64,000 nucleotides of DNA from positions 1 through 64,000 of the forward strand of contig JASANH010000741.1 of the NCBI GenBank assembly GCA_030248295.1, written 5' to 3'. The position numbers were made by a program, and so were the translations under genes. This DNA is from Mesodorylaimus sp. YZB2_4 (lineage: Eukaryota > Nematoda > Enoplea > Dorylaimida > Dorylaimidae). The notes below the pieces were generated by a model. The model searched no databases. It was not told the DNA's origin and was given only the letters and a program-made list of their open reading frames with translations. Below, piece by piece: positions 1 through 11,596 of this stretch. The first letter of the stretch is position 1. The number at the start of each line of letters is the position of its first letter.

Positions 1-330
1 TCCCTGGCGATGGAGGTCGGTTTGCGAACCATAAACCCTCACCGATCTTGCACGCCAGGCTGTGGCCGACTCACGTAGTACCGTCGAGGTGCTCCGAGTG
101 GAGAGACGGAAGCCAAACGAGGAGACAGTCTCGGCTGTCGAACACCGACAGGGTTCAAACCCCAGCCGTAGTCGTAGAGGAAGTCGGTGTGTGGTCCAGG
201 ATGCCCTCGCGTGGAGGTGCTCCTAGTGCAGACGCCCGAGGGACGCTGTTGTGTGTGCTGGTCCCCGCACAGCCTTGCTTATAAGGTTTGACTGCTGGTC
301 GTTTCAAGGCAAAATGGGCATTGGCCCGCA
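1..330 (+). repeat. tRNA-derived SINE, copy 1 (5' part cut by window edge)
   Basis: This block lies in an intron of the ATP13A-like gene. It aligns along its length with positions about 2,585-2,935 in another intron of the same gene. Shared blocks include the region around a GTTTGCGAACC motif, the pair 'GTGCTCCGAGTGGAGAGACG', and the segment GGATGCCCTCGCGTGGAGG near 199-218. A GGTTCAAACCCC motif near 153-164 looks like a Pol III B box inside the body, in addition to the B box of the tRNA-like head seen in copy 2. The two copies differ by scattered substitutions and small indels, so they are diverged insertions and not an assembly duplicate. No protein-coding content is supported. Confidence 0.75.
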
Positions 331-369
331 ATAATTCAAAAAATTGAGCAACCAGGCTTGTGTTTTCAG

Positions 370-3300
370 ATGCTCAATCCATTTTACATATTTCAACTGT
401 GCAGTTTGGTTCTGTGGTGCTTTGACGACTACTACACTTACACCATATGCCTATTGCTCATCACCTTCGCCTCGATCGCATTCAAACATTACGAGACCCG
501 CACAGTAAGTGTGTTTCAGTGCTGGGTGTCACTCTGCTGATCCTTCTCACCCGCTTAGCAACTGCAAACACTGCATGACATGGTCTTGTCAGCCAACCAA
601 TCCATGGTCAAAGTTAGACGACGAGGTGGCTTAATTGAGCGCGTGCCGAGCGCTGACCTGGCACCCGGCGATGTGGTAGTTCTTTCGCCGACTGACTCGG
701 ATGGATTCATGATGCCGTGCGATGCGCTGCTCCTAAATGGAAGTTGCATTGTGGATGAAAGCATACTGACAAGTGGGTGGCTACCGCATTGACAAAGTCA
801 CCTGGCCAGTGATGATCCTTGTTTTTAGGAGAAAGCGTTCCAATAGCCAAAGTGGCTTTGTCAGCGAATGAGGACGATGAATCGTTCAATGCGGAAAGGC
901 ACCAGAAGCATGTGTTGTTTTGTGGCACTCGGGTCATTCAGATGCGCTTATTCACTGGTGGCGATGTCTTCGGGCTGGTTGTTCGGACGGGTAAGATCGA
1001 TGCTGCCCTTCCAAGGGAGAGTTAGCTAGCTCTTACATTTAGGCTATTCGAGTTCGAAAGGCTCTTTGATACAGGATGTCCTCTATCCGAAATTTGTCAC
1101 TTTCGAATTCTATCGCGATGCAATGGTTTTCCTGGTCATCATGGCGGCCATAGCCATTACTGGAACGGTTTACAGTTTGACTATCTTCATTGCCCGTGGA
1201 GTAAGCTGGGTGTTTCGAGTTTTCTGTTTAGTCTTTCGAGGTAGTTTTTACTCGCAGATGGAGGCCAAAAAAGTACTAACCAATTCACTGGATATCATTA
1301 CGATCGTAGTGCCGCCAACGCTGCCAGCAGCAATGACTGTCGGGATCTGGTACTCGCAACGAAGACTCAAGTCGAAGAAGATCTATAGCACAAGTCCGCA
1401 ACGGATAAGCCTGTGTGGAAAACTGAATTTGATATGCTTTGATAAGGTGAGTAAGTTTGGGCATCGAGCTTTGGTTGGACGACTAGGTGCCAGATACTTA
1501 TGCTGTAACCTTTCAGACAGGAACGCTGACTGAAGAAGGCCTGGAACTGAATGGTGTTATACCTTGTGAGAATGGGTCGCTGCATCCGCTTGTTGAAGAT
1601 TTATCAACCTTGCCGTTCAGTCCGCTGCTGTCTTGTTTGGCCACATGCCATAATTTGACGCTCATCAATGGCAATTTGACTGGCGAGTCATTGGATTTGA
1701 GTATATTCGAGTCGACAAAGTGGGTAAGTAGGTCGCGTGAGGACTGGTCGTATCAACGTTCTCATGGATGCCTCTTCAGGTGATGGACGCGGCGGGCGCC
1801 GGAGAAAGCTCGGTTTTCGATAATTCATTTGCTCCCACCACCGTGAAACCAATGGGCAGCCCCGGAAGGGCTCCTCGAAGGGTGGCCAGTGTCGACGATC
1901 TTGTCAGCTGTCCAGTAAGTAGCTCTGGATGGGCCCCGCGATGCAGACATACAAAGGTAGGGCTTGCATTTCAGCCGTTGGAACTGGGCATCGTTCGCCA
2001 GTTCCCATTTTCTCCCGACCTTCAACGATGCACGGTGGTTGCGCGTCGACTGGGTGCGTATCCAATGACGGTTTATTGTAAGGGAGCCCCAGAACAGATC
2101 GCAGAATTGTGTCGTCGAGGAACAAGTGAGCGTCTAAGCAGCGTATGCATTGCCATATTCACGGGCCCCTCTGTTCTATTAGTACCCAACGAATTCAAGG
2201 ATGTAGTTGACGGAGAGGCTATGCTTGGACACCGCGTTCTGGCATTGGCTTGTCGAGTCTTACCCAACAAAACGCTCTGGCATCATTTGCAACGGATGAA
2301 AAGGTATGTGGAGGCCTTTCTGTTCCGTACACGGGTGATCAGGTGTTCGTTGTAGAGAAGACCTGGAACGAGAAATGGATTTCCTCGGAATGGTGGTATT
2401 TCGGAATCGGTTGAAACCGCCGACGACTGCCGTCATTGATGAACTGAGACGAGCGAAGATACGCTGCGTTATGGTTACAGGTAAGGCAAGCTGCTCCCAC
2501 AGGCGGTCGCGGTGGTGCAGCTGTTTGGCATTCGTCTCCGTATTGCTTGGGAGCGAGTGGCTGGGGTCGTCCCCGGGTTCGATCCCCAGTGATGTAGGTC
2601 GGTTTGCGAACCATAAACCCTCACAGATCTTGTACGCCAGGCCGTGGGTGACTCACCCGGTACCGTCGAGGTGCTCCGAGTGGAGAGACGGAAGCCAAGC
2701 GAGGACAGTCTCGGCTGTGTAACACCGACAGGGTTCAAAGCCCACCCGTCATCGTCCGAGGAAGTCGGTGGCCTGTTCAGGATGCCCTCGCGTGGAGGTG
2801 CTCCTAGTGGAGACGCGCAGAGGGGCGCTGCCGTGTGTGCTGGTCCCCTTGCTGGCACAGCCTTGCTCACTGTATACTGTAAGGTTTGACAGCTGGCCGG
2901 CAGTAGGCAAAACGGGCTTCATTCCACAAAAATTTTGAAAAACTGCTCCCAAAGGTGGTAAATTAAGGAGATGCACTTGGTAGAATCAAGGATTATGGTG
3001 TGATTTTGCTTACCTACCCCGCAAAGCACACCACTGTGTCTTATCACTGAGCTGGCAGCAAGCTGATTGTGAGTCTTAAAATGGAAGTGCCATGTAATTC
3101 TGAGCACTTCTGAGCACTGTTTTTTTCCTCCACATCAAAACGCTAAAGCGCGCAAGGTCACGTGTAAAAGTATTTTATTTTAGGCGATAATTTGCTGACG
3201 GCCTTGTGCGTGGCCCGCGAGTGCCATATGACTGGTCCTTATAATGACATTATAATCGTTACCGTGTCCGCCGATTCGCTGGTTGAGGAGGGGCCTTTGG

Positions 3301-5343
3301 AATTGGTGTTTAGATCTTATCCATTGGCCGGAAATGAGGTAGGCGGTGCATGCAAACCCGAGTCTTGGTTTGACTGTGATGTTATAGAATTCGTATGTGT
3401 CATATCAAAACGGGTCTGTCGAATTGGATGGCGTGACCAGTTCAACCCGTTTCGCCATCAGTGGACGAGATTTTGCTGTGATTCGAGAACGCTCGCCCGA
3501 ACTGCTGAAACAGGTAAGCTTGCATGGTTCTTCTGCCGCATCAGGAAGTGCGACAGTGTGTTCTTGTAGATTGTCGCACGTGGCGTCGTGTTCGCGCGAA
3601 TGATGCCGCATCAGAAAGCGCAGCTGATCGAACTGATTCAAGAACTCGGGTATGAAAGGTTCACTGCCATTGTCCCTTGGGTGTCAGTAACTGCTTGTAG
3701 GTACGTTGTGGGAATGTGCGGCGATGGCGCCAATGACTGCAGCGTAAGTGTGCTGTAGCAGGCATCAACTGCCAGCTCGCAGTGCATCAATCTGTTGCAG
3801 GCCCTGAAAGCGGCTCACGCAGGAGTGTCGCTGTCGGATTTAGAGGCGTCAGTGGCGGCACCGTTCACGTGTCGTGTGCAAACGGTGGAATGTATCCCTG
3901 AACTTATCAAGTAAGAATATCGCCCTCGGAGGACTGGGAACCATCTCATTCCCTTCTGACGTGCCCCTCGGGCTCACTTAATGCCAAGATCACATGTACA
4001 GGTGGTTTTCCCTGGCGCATAGGTGGGCTTGACATGACCAATATTAGCACTAAGGAAATGCTGCTAGGTAGCAGTATGCTTGCGAATTGTGTGTATAGAG
4101 TGGCATACAGCTGATATCATGATACCATTCGAATTGCCATGCCCCCCCCCCCCCCACCGAGTGGCAATTGAGATCCTATCTTTCCCCATGGACAAAATAG
4201 AGGTGTACTGCTGTGTTTTAGGGAAGGTCGATGCGCGTTGGTCACTTCGTTCGGGGTCTTCAAGTACATGGCCATGTACAGCATGATTCAGTTCGCCTCC
4301 GTCATAACCTTGTACAATGTGAGTATGCTTGGTGTCTTGTGCAGGTTAGCATTTACTTTTGACTTTCGGTTCCAGATGAACATGTTCTTTGCGGACTACA
4401 TGTACCTTTTTATCGATCTATTCATCATTACTATCATCGCCATTCTGAGTAAGTCCCTGCTCGAGCACCAGACGGTGTGCCTGAGCCTGTCTTGGATTTC
4501 AGTGGGACGCACTGAAGCTTCTGATAAGCTTGATAGAACTCAGCCGACAGCGAAATTGTTTTGTCGCTCGACCATTCTGTCCTTATTGGCTCATCTGGCC
4601 GTGGTGGTCGGCGTGCAGATGGCTGCCTTCTTTTATCTTCGTTCAAGGATCTGGTACGTGGCTCTTAGTATCTGTGCATGTGTCTTGTTTAATGTGCCAT
4701 TCATTCAGGTACGGCCCTGTCTATCCGGATCCTAACGAGGAGCTGTCGTTTTCCTGGGAGACGACGACGTTGTTCTTCGTGTCCTGCTATCAGTATCTGA
4801 TAATGGCCTTGGTCTTCTCGAGTGGCTCGCCCTATCGCAAACCGTTCTATTCTAACTGTAAGTGCTGATGGCTGTACGACAGAGCCTATTCTTCTGGCTT
4901 TTTCCAGATCCGTTTGTTTTCGCTCTTTTATTTTTCACGGTTGCCATTGCTGTCCTCTTGTTTATTCGGATTCGAACACTGGATGTGTGGCTGGAAGTAA
5001 GGGGGCTTTGGTTGACGCAGCGAGAGGCCAAGTCTTTCGTTTCAGCTCATTCCCATTCCACGGGCACTGTGGCGTTTCCAACTGACCATTGTTCTATTAG
5101 CAGCTCTTAATCTCGTGATCTCTTTGTTGATTGAAGTAAGATCATGGTGAGGGTGACTGCGGCTTCCCTGAACATGTCCCTGTTCAGGCCATGCTCTCTC
5201 ATTCTAACGATTCAACACGTGATTCCATTCCAAGACAGAAGTCACAGATTTTTGTTCCACGTCTGAATACAGTGTCCACGACGAGTTTCCGAAACAGTCG
5301 CCTGACCATGCAGGAGCATCGACAGGGAAGTGGCCACAAATGA
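370..5343 (+). CDS. ATP13A: P5B-type cation-transporting ATPase (ATP13A2/ATP13A3-like), 5' partial
   Basis: P5B ATPases are endolysosomal pumps; vertebrate ATP13A2 and ATP13A3 export polyamines. Twenty-two exons are in view: 370-504, 559-772, 829-990, 1043-1200, 1258-1446, 1517-1723, 1780-1914, 1975-2125, 2183-2303, 2356-2480, 3184-3338, 3388-3513, 3570-3649, 3701-3743, 3801-3910, 4222-4318, 4376-4448, 4503-4653, 4709-4857, 4908-4996, 5046-5135, 5188-5343. Every junction keeps phase. Visible landmarks are the LNPFYIFQ membrane segment, PPTLP in M4 (the P5B form; P5A has PPELP), [10 protein letters not shown] with the phosphorylated Asp, KGAPE in the nucleotide domain, GDN and GDGAND in the P domain, and the late membrane helices. 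The actuator TGES reads TRES across the 772/829 splice (see findings). The N-terminal exons lie upstream of the window. The specific paralogue is not resolved. Confidence 0.95.
2502..2935 (+). repeat. tRNA-derived SINE, copy 2 (near full length)
   Basis: This element sits in the 703-base intron 2481-3183 of the ATPase gene, far longer than the neighbouring introns. The tRNA-like head at about 2502-2590 has an A-box-like TGGTGCAGCTG at 2513-2523 and a consensus B box GGTTCGATCCC at 2576-2586, correctly spaced for a Pol III promoter. The body from about 2585 matches copy 1 at the start of the window, including a second, weaker B-box-like GGTTCAAAGCCC near 2733. The body also shares GTGGGTGACTCACCC (about 2644-2658) with the element at 13.85 kb. 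It is a short non-autonomous element with no coding capacity. Confidence 0.8.
4142..4155 (+). repeat. poly-C tract, 14 bases
   Basis: Uninterrupted C run inside the ATP13A-like intron 3911-4221. It is one of six C/G runs of 13 or more in this window. Confidence 0.95.
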
Positions 5344-5778
5344 TTGCCTGTGCTTATGTGGTGTTGCTCGGTATAATGCCTTTAACTGATCTTGTACTTT
5401 TGATGATTATATTGATTGGTTCTGAGATGGCTTATAACTCAAATTTTGATTAGCATCAAGTGGGAGACTCATCGTCAGCCTGTGAGAGATGCTTTTGTTT
5501 TAATTTGGATTCCCGCGCTTTTGCAACGGTATGCAAGTACCTTATTTTACACTTTGGTGTACGGTAGGGGCGATCCAGTCCCCGGTGTGGCGCTCTGATT
5601 GCTCTCTCGTCATTCCATCGAAGCCTACGTAGGCCCGCCGCGTGATTGCTCTGCTGAACTGAACGCGAGTTCAAAGTCGAATTTCTCGGCGACGGTTGTT
5701 TCCAGTTGTTGCAGCATTTTAAATTTCGCTAGCTCTATCATCGGTCGTATTTTCGGTTAGGTTTATTACTTCTGAAAA
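5344..5778. other. gap between ATP13A-like gene and PRELID3
   Basis: This 435-base gap holds no supported coding region. It should contain the ATPase 3' UTR, although no AATAAA is seen. At its 3' end, a T/C-rich stretch ends in AG at 5759-5760, 18 bases before the PRELID3 ATG. That is a good splice acceptor for a 5'-UTR intron or for trans-splicing. Confidence 0.5.
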
Positions 5779-7049
5779 ATGAAAGTGTGGTCACATGAAC
5801 ACGTATTTGAGTGAGTGATTGTGGAAATCTTTTTGGTTATAAAGACTACTTATGTATTACATAATACAGTAGTCCACAAATCATACCCATCGAACCTTTG
5901 ACATTTCCAATTTTGGATTTGTGGCGAGGGGATGTTTTTGCCCCTAATCACTAATTGGCAGGCCCAAGTCCTTCTCTTTCTCCAACTTTTCCTACTGCAT
6001 CTCAGCCAATGAATAGGCCTAAGTAAGGGGACTATTCGTATTATTTTTTAGTCATCCATGGCACACCGTAGTGCACGCTGCTTGGCGTAAATATCCGAAT
6101 CCATTGAAGCCAGAAGTAGTTGGTTTGGATGTTGTCGATCGAACAGTTGACAATAGTGGAGTCTTACGAACAAATCGGGTTATAACTACTGAATGGCACA
6201 TTCCTTCTTGGGTGACGAGAGTAAGCGCTTTTGCCGCTTTTGCTCGCTTGCTTTACTGACGCTTCTTCGTTAATAGCTTATCGGCTTACGAAATCCGACT
6301 TATTCGTACGAAAAATCCGAAGTCAATACGAAATTGCAACGAATGGTTTTACAAACTCGTAATGTAAGTATAGTTATTCCGGATTGACCTCCTTGGAAAT
6401 AGGCTCAAGCCGATTTCTCCCGCCCCTACTTTCATAAGATATGTGTTAGAGAGGTATTCAACCGCACAGAACATATGTTACATATTTGGCAGTTGAGTCT
6501 TATCTGTTTTGGTGGAATATGTTACATTTCGCCCTCATGTCAAGCACGTGTTCAGTTACATAATATAGGATTCATGAAAGAGTAGACTAAACGAACTGAC
6601 GGTGAGACTAATACGGGGCATTTTTTTTCAGCTGAATTGCACAAACTTCGTTGCCGTAGACGAAACTTTGGTATACAGGCCTCATTCAGAGGATCCAAAC
6701 AAGTAGGTCATTGGTTGAAAATACTAAATGGGATTTTTTTGGCAAGTCCGGTTTTTTCAGAACCGTTTTGGAACAGTCGGCTGTTGTATCGATTCGGGGT
6801 ATTCCATTGATCGATTACATGGAAGATCTGCTTGCATCTACCATGAGCAATAATGCCAAAAAGGTATTCTCAGAAAAGTGTTCATTTCCTGTAATATTTC
6901 TAACGGATTTTTGCAAACAGGGACGGCAGGCCATGGAGTGGGTGATCGATAATATCAAGAAAGAATACGATGGTCTTTCGAAGAAACTTATGACCGAATT
7001 TAGCGAGCTGACTCATCACCAGCCATCAGTGGCCACTAATTCCAATTGA
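5779..7049 (+). CDS. PRELID3B: PRELI-domain phospholipid transfer protein (PRELID3/slowmo)
   Basis: PRELI/MSF1 proteins move phosphatidic acid or phosphatidylserine between the mitochondrial membranes in complex with TRIAP1. Six exons (5779-5810, 6052-6220, 6277-6363, 6632-6702, 6761-6863, 6921-7049) give a 196-residue protein, close to the ~195 residues of vertebrate PRELID3B. The start MKVWSHEHVFDHPW, the KYPNP motif, the TEWHIPSW block, the VAVDETLVYRPH strand and the LEQSAVVS... LASTMSNNAKKGRQAMEWV helix are all in family order. The first coding exon is only 32 bases. It lies 435 bases downstream of the ATPase stop on the same strand. PRELID3A versus 3B cannot be separated in an invertebrate, so the symbol marks the family. 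Confidence 0.92.
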
Positions 7050-7435
7050 TAGCGGATTATTATGCATCGATTGCGTCCTTTTCTGGTTTAGAACTGAATT
7101 CTGCAACATATTCTTTTGTTTCTCCTATTTGGACAAGTAGACATACACTAACCGAGTGTTTAGGGCCGTGCATCGGTTAGCTGATTGGTAGATTCTAATT
7201 TGACCGAAAATACACGCGAGTCATTTTTGCTGCTATTTTTGATGACATCATTGTTCGCTTGCTGGCGAAGTGAACTCGGAAACCAAACTGCCTTTTGTTG
7301 ATGCAAAAAATAAAAAGAATTGACGGATTGCTTTTGTGGGCATCTCGGACGAATAGTTAGACCTGGCATATCTGAATAGAGAAAACGCTGTGATAAAAGC
7401 TGTGAATTATACGTTTTAGAGAAAAATCGATCGAT
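7050..7435. other. gap between PRELID3 and LENG1
   Basis: 386 bases without a supported gene. A T-rich acceptor ending in AG at 7418-7419 lies 16 bases before the LENG1 ATG. The minus-strand open frame here overlaps the LENG1 start and has no family resemblance. Confidence 0.5.
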
Positions 7436-8317
7436 ATGAACATTCTCCCGAAAAAGCGTTGGCACGTTCGAACGAAGGACAATGTGGCGAGAGTGCGACG
7501 GGATCAAGCGCAAGCCAAGGAAGAGGAAAAACGGCGTTTGGAACGAGCAGCCTTGGCTGAACAAGAAGCCCGGACCAACTTACTGCGTCAACGCGCAGCT
7601 GCTCATCGTGAGAAGGAGGGCAATACTCAAGTGACAGCCACCGCCACTTCCGGTGCAGATGAACCTGTCCATCAAGGCCACGTTAATTTTTTCGCCGATC
7701 TCGAAGAACAAGAACGAACATTCGGTGTCAACAAAGACTACGAAAAGGAAAAGCGATTGGAAAAAGAAGCGGAAGAGAAAAAAATAGGTCTACTCAAGTA
7801 TTTAGGCGAAGGTTCGTCTGAGTACATGAAAGAAACGCCGTGGTATCAGAAAGCTCCCAAACGCGAGGTCGTGGCGTCGAAGGCCCCTCCGCCCACTTCG
7901 AACGTCAAGATCCAAGTTAAGACGAGTGCAGCGGGTGAAGTGACGTCATCAACAACCAAAAGGAAGACGTCATCGGAAGAGAAGAAAAAACGGCGCAGAA
8001 GAAGCACTAGCAGCAGTAGCAGCAGCTCCAGCACAGGCAGTAGTGGTCGTGCCGGCAAAGGAGCATCGCGAGCCGACAGTGGCGGCAATCACAAGCATTC
8101 GCCGACTGGTTCTAGTGTTGACATTGAGAAATTACGAAACGAGCGTCTGAGAAGAGAACGAGAAGAACGCTTGAAAACAGAAGCCTTGTTGCGGCGAATG
8201 AGAGGCGAAAAAGAAGACACGAGGGCCAATGAAAATGGTGGCCAATCGAGGCAGTTTGAACAACGATACAGTTCTCAGTTCAACCCCGATTTGGCCAGGC
8301 AGAACCGTTTGGATTGA
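7436..8317 (+). CDS. LENG1: LENG1-like protein, Cir_N domain (spliceosome-associated)
   Basis: One uninterrupted 293-codon frame. The start [20 protein letters not shown] is nearly identical to the start of LENG1 (leukocyte receptor cluster member 1), which carries the Cir_N domain also found in CIR1 and other splicing-related proteins. The charged helical region at residues 9-60 continues this domain. Further matches are HVNFF at about 82-86, NKDYEKEKR near 99-107, LLKYLG, PWYQ near 137-140, and the C-terminal [12 protein letters not shown]. Residues about 180-215 form a lysine/serine-rich low-complexity tract encoded by AGC-type repeats. The molecular role of LENG1 is poorly defined; spliceosome association is known from the family, not shown here. 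Absence of introns is unusual for this window. Confidence 0.93.
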   Translation: MNILPKKRWHVRTKDNVARVRRDQAQAKEEEKRRLERAALAEQEARTNLLRQRAAAHREKEGNTQVTATATSGADEPVHQGHVNFFADLEEQERTFGVNKDYEKEKRLEKEAEEKKIGLLKYLGEGSSEYMKETPWYQKAPKREVVASKAPPPTSNVKIQVKTSAAGEVTSSTTKRKTSSEEKKKRRRRSTSSSSSSSSTGSSGRAGKGASRADSGGNHKHSPTGSSVDIEKLRNERLRREREERLKTEALLRRMRGEKEDTRANENGGQSRQFEQRYSSQFNPDLARQNRLD

Positions 8318-9579
8318 GCTCGTTTTGTACATGCGCCAGAGTTGACTGGAGGATGTAGAGTGTCTGTACAGTGGGTTGGACATGGTTTCACCTGACCTGC
8401 CTGATCGGGAGTGTTCCCGAGAAATGACTCGACGCTCTCGAATATTGATGTGTCTGCATTACCTGTTCCTTCTACCAGATAGTTTTGTCGCACATGAAGC
8501 TCAGGTACTGTGTAGATATGTCACGTGATATCTCAGAGACATGCTACGACGTAGACAGTCGAAAGTGACCAGTAATCTAACGTCCATGCGTACCTGCGAA
8601 AGTAGGATCTGTCACGTGTCGAAAAGCTGCCATGCGATTAGGAGCAAACTGATTCTTGGAACGACACTACTGTTGAAATTGTTGGGGTGACTATTGAATA
8701 TCTTGCTGATATGCCTGTTGTACAGTACATTTGATAGCACAATGGAAATTCACAAAAAAGTGACCAGTCCTCTCGAAACACTAGCTTCATGCTGTGCTGC
8801 TACGATGACAGTGAAGGCATATTCCCAATTCTACTGGACATAGTCCTGGGGGCGCGCTGCCGACGAATTCACTTCCCCCCCCCCCCCCTTGTGCACTCCT
8901 AAATGATTGGCCTGGCCAAACCTGCGAGTAGAGGCTGAAGAATTTGACCACCGGGCTTCTGGTTCCGTCGACATCGGGCTTCCTACCCTGCACGCCGAGA
9001 CCATGGCACTCGAATCACTGTGTACCAGGCGGGTTGAAATCTTGCACGCTCCAGGTCTGCCCCATTTGAAGTCCTTAACGCCCAGAGACTGCAGGTAAAT
9101 GTTTACGGCACCTTTGTTGCAAGAATTACGAATGCAAGAAATGCAACAGCGTCCGGAGAAGCATCAGGTGCAGGCAACCTGGCCTGCACATTTGGACCAA
9201 GTCCGCTTCGTGCCCACTCTGGTCATTTTTCGCATCAGCCTGCATAATAGCGCTGGACAAGCTCTTGATCCCAGAGAGGGGACCTAGCCGTAGCTTGTCT
9301 TTGAAATTTGAAGTTTGCACGGGGGTTGCACTGGCTCAGTAATCGTGCGTGCAACTGCAACTGCTTGGCCCTTTGACGCCGTGATCTCGCCATGGACTCA
9401 TCCGCGATCGATGGTTGACAAGAATTTCTCGCACTGCACGTATAACTGCAGGATGCCAGATAGCAGCATGATACAATGTTCAACAGCCGCGGTCCACACA
9501 TGACTAACATGTAACAGTGGCAAAGCATAAATCAACTCTAAAACGCATGTACCAACTTCAAAACCAAATACTGACTCTA
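8318..9579. other. convergent intergenic region LENG1/APCDD1
   Basis: About 1.26 kb between two convergent genes. It must hold both 3' UTRs. I see a 14-base poly-C run at 8875-8888 and no convincing coding frame, tRNA or recognisable transposon. Short open frames here have no family resemblance and no splice context. Confidence 0.5.
8875..8888 (+). repeat. poly-C tract, 14 bases
   Basis: Uninterrupted C run in the convergent intergenic region after LENG1. Confidence 0.95.
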
Positions 9580-11596
9580 TTACCGTAACAAACTATACCA
9601 GACCACATAACTGGCCAAAATTGAACCAACAATTATTTGCTTAGCCACGTGGGCTATAGGCGAGCTGTTCGCTTGCCATCTCAAGAAATTGATCCCATAT
9701 CGCTCCTCGGGGGCCTGTGCGGGCACGGATGACGGTCTCGACGTGTCCAACGAAACGACCACTGTCATTTCGGCGCATCTGACCAAAGGTGCTTGATAGC
9801 TGGTCGGGTAATCACGACCAGAATACTCGACAGCGGCGTAATCACCAGTGAACAACCACCTCCTGTTCTCCAGACTCGACGCCTTACCTTCCCTTTGGCC
9901 GCCGTCATCGACCACCACTTTGACAATGTCTCTGGTCGTGGCCGGGACGAGGATGCCCAAGGGGGCACACCCGCCGTATGGACTAATGTCCACGCCCCGA
10001 CCTAGGCGCCACTTGTGCCCTGGACCACAGTTCTCTGCTCGACGTAAATTATGCACTGTTGCTTTGGATTCGGGGACCACTTTGACGCGTTCGATCTTGT
10101 AAGACAATCGTTGAGACCCGGACAAGGATTCGTCATCGTCGATAGCATCCGTGTCCAGAACGGAGTAATGCCCCTCGGCCATGAGCGTGAAACTGGCGTG
10201 TTTGCACAGGGGGTCGTTGTAGTAACGTTGCCGAAGCTGCCACGATTCGGCCGCTGTCGAGAAGGTCATGCGTCGATGGGCGTACATACCATGCTCGAAT
10301 GACTCGCATCGAGTCGAGATCCAATCGCCGTCCAAGTAATCCACGGCGGGGGATAAGACTGGGAGTTGGTGGAGGGCCAGCTGATCGCCGCTCCGATCAG
10401 CCCTGTCGAACAATTGGGGATCCGATTTGAGACGGGGCGGACTCAGGGGGTTGCTGCCTTTGATCCTTTGACAGGTTTTGCAATCGGCCATCTGCAAGTA
10501 GAATATTGGGTAAAGTTGCGGACAGAAGGAAGTCCACCCAAGGCCTACCTGATCAGCATCAACCAGAGGCTGCTGGAAACTGGATGGACGAAAGTAAGTA
10601 AAATTCTTGGCGTCCCAAATCGGTTTTCCAAAATGCAGCTGCCTGGTAAAGTAGGCCTCGTGATGACGACTTGTGGGTTGCGCTTTGACATCGGTCACCT
10701 CGTCCATACGCAGCAGACCCAACTGCACCATCGTGAAGTTGGCAGAATGAAGACAATCCATTTCGGCCGGTTCACCAGCATCGTTCTCCGAGTCGAGCGC
10801 GGTCGATGCGGCCTGGTCCTGGTCTTCGTCCTCGTCTTCCACAGGACTGTTAAAGATAACGTACGCTCTGTACTCTTCCAACCACGGCCAGTCGAACAGC
10901 TTGCCGGACTCCAGATGACAAGAGCGACGTAGAGCCAAGGTCAAAGCTTTTGCGGCCGACTTGGCGTAGGGCACAACGGTGACATGGTTCAGTGCGAATG
11001 TGGAATCAGTCCCGCCAGGAACTGCCCATGACTTGCTCAAATGCAAGACATTGCCGCTGGCCGTAAAGCCGAACAAGGGAGTCGTGCACGCGTCGTCCTT
11101 GTATTCGTAATGGCGGATGAGAAAGTTGCCCGTTTTGTAAAACTGATAGTCCCGAAGAACGTACTTGGGGCCGGGATGGATCTCGCATCTAAAAATGGGG
11201 AATCGGTGCGGGGTCACTTGTGAGTCACAGAGACTTGAAAGGGCACTTACTCAGTGGACACCCAATGTCCTTGCAGATCGACCGGGTGCACCACTTGGGT
11301 CAGTCGATGATCGAGAGTCCACAGTTCGGCTGCGCATTGCTCATCTGGTGCTAGAAGACGCCTCCCTCGGGCGTGACGTCTCGTCGGTGCCAACCTCTCC
11401 CAAACTGGAACACCATCGGCCGAGGCAAGAAAAGCTAAAATTAGATATTTGCATGACTCTAGAAAAGTATGAATGCCTTTTCAGACGCATTGGATCATTT
11501 TGGAATAGACATTATCACATAACATTATTCCAGGTGCGATCACTTACCCAACAGTAAGGAGCCAAAGAGGCAGAAATATTTCGGCGGGTAAGGCAT
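9580..11596 (-). CDS. APCDD1: APCDD1-like secreted/membrane Wnt-pathway protein
   Basis: Vertebrate APCDD1 is a type I membrane glycoprotein that binds Wnt and LRP5 and dampens signalling. Three minus-strand exons (11596-11548, 11404-11251, 11188-9580) keep phase and give 603 residues; human APCDD1 has 514. The first exon encodes a short hydrophobic leader (MPYPPKYFCLFGSLLL), consistent with a signal peptide. The family block GHWVSTECEIHPGPKY.. followed by YQFYKTGNFLIRHYEY and a later repeat of the same fold (DGDWISTRCES.. with RQRYYNDPLCKHASF) show the two APCDD1 domains. A hydrophobic stretch at the extreme C-terminus (QIIVGSILASYVVWYSLL) fits a transmembrane anchor. An acidic EDEDEDQDQ run separates parts of domain one. 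APCDD1 versus APCDD1L is not resolved. Confidence 0.88.

Noticed and set aside
48-284. short open frames over the SINE copies (also near 2475-2889)
   Set aside because: They follow the repeat and are not shared as a conserved protein between the two copies, which differ by frame-breaking indels.
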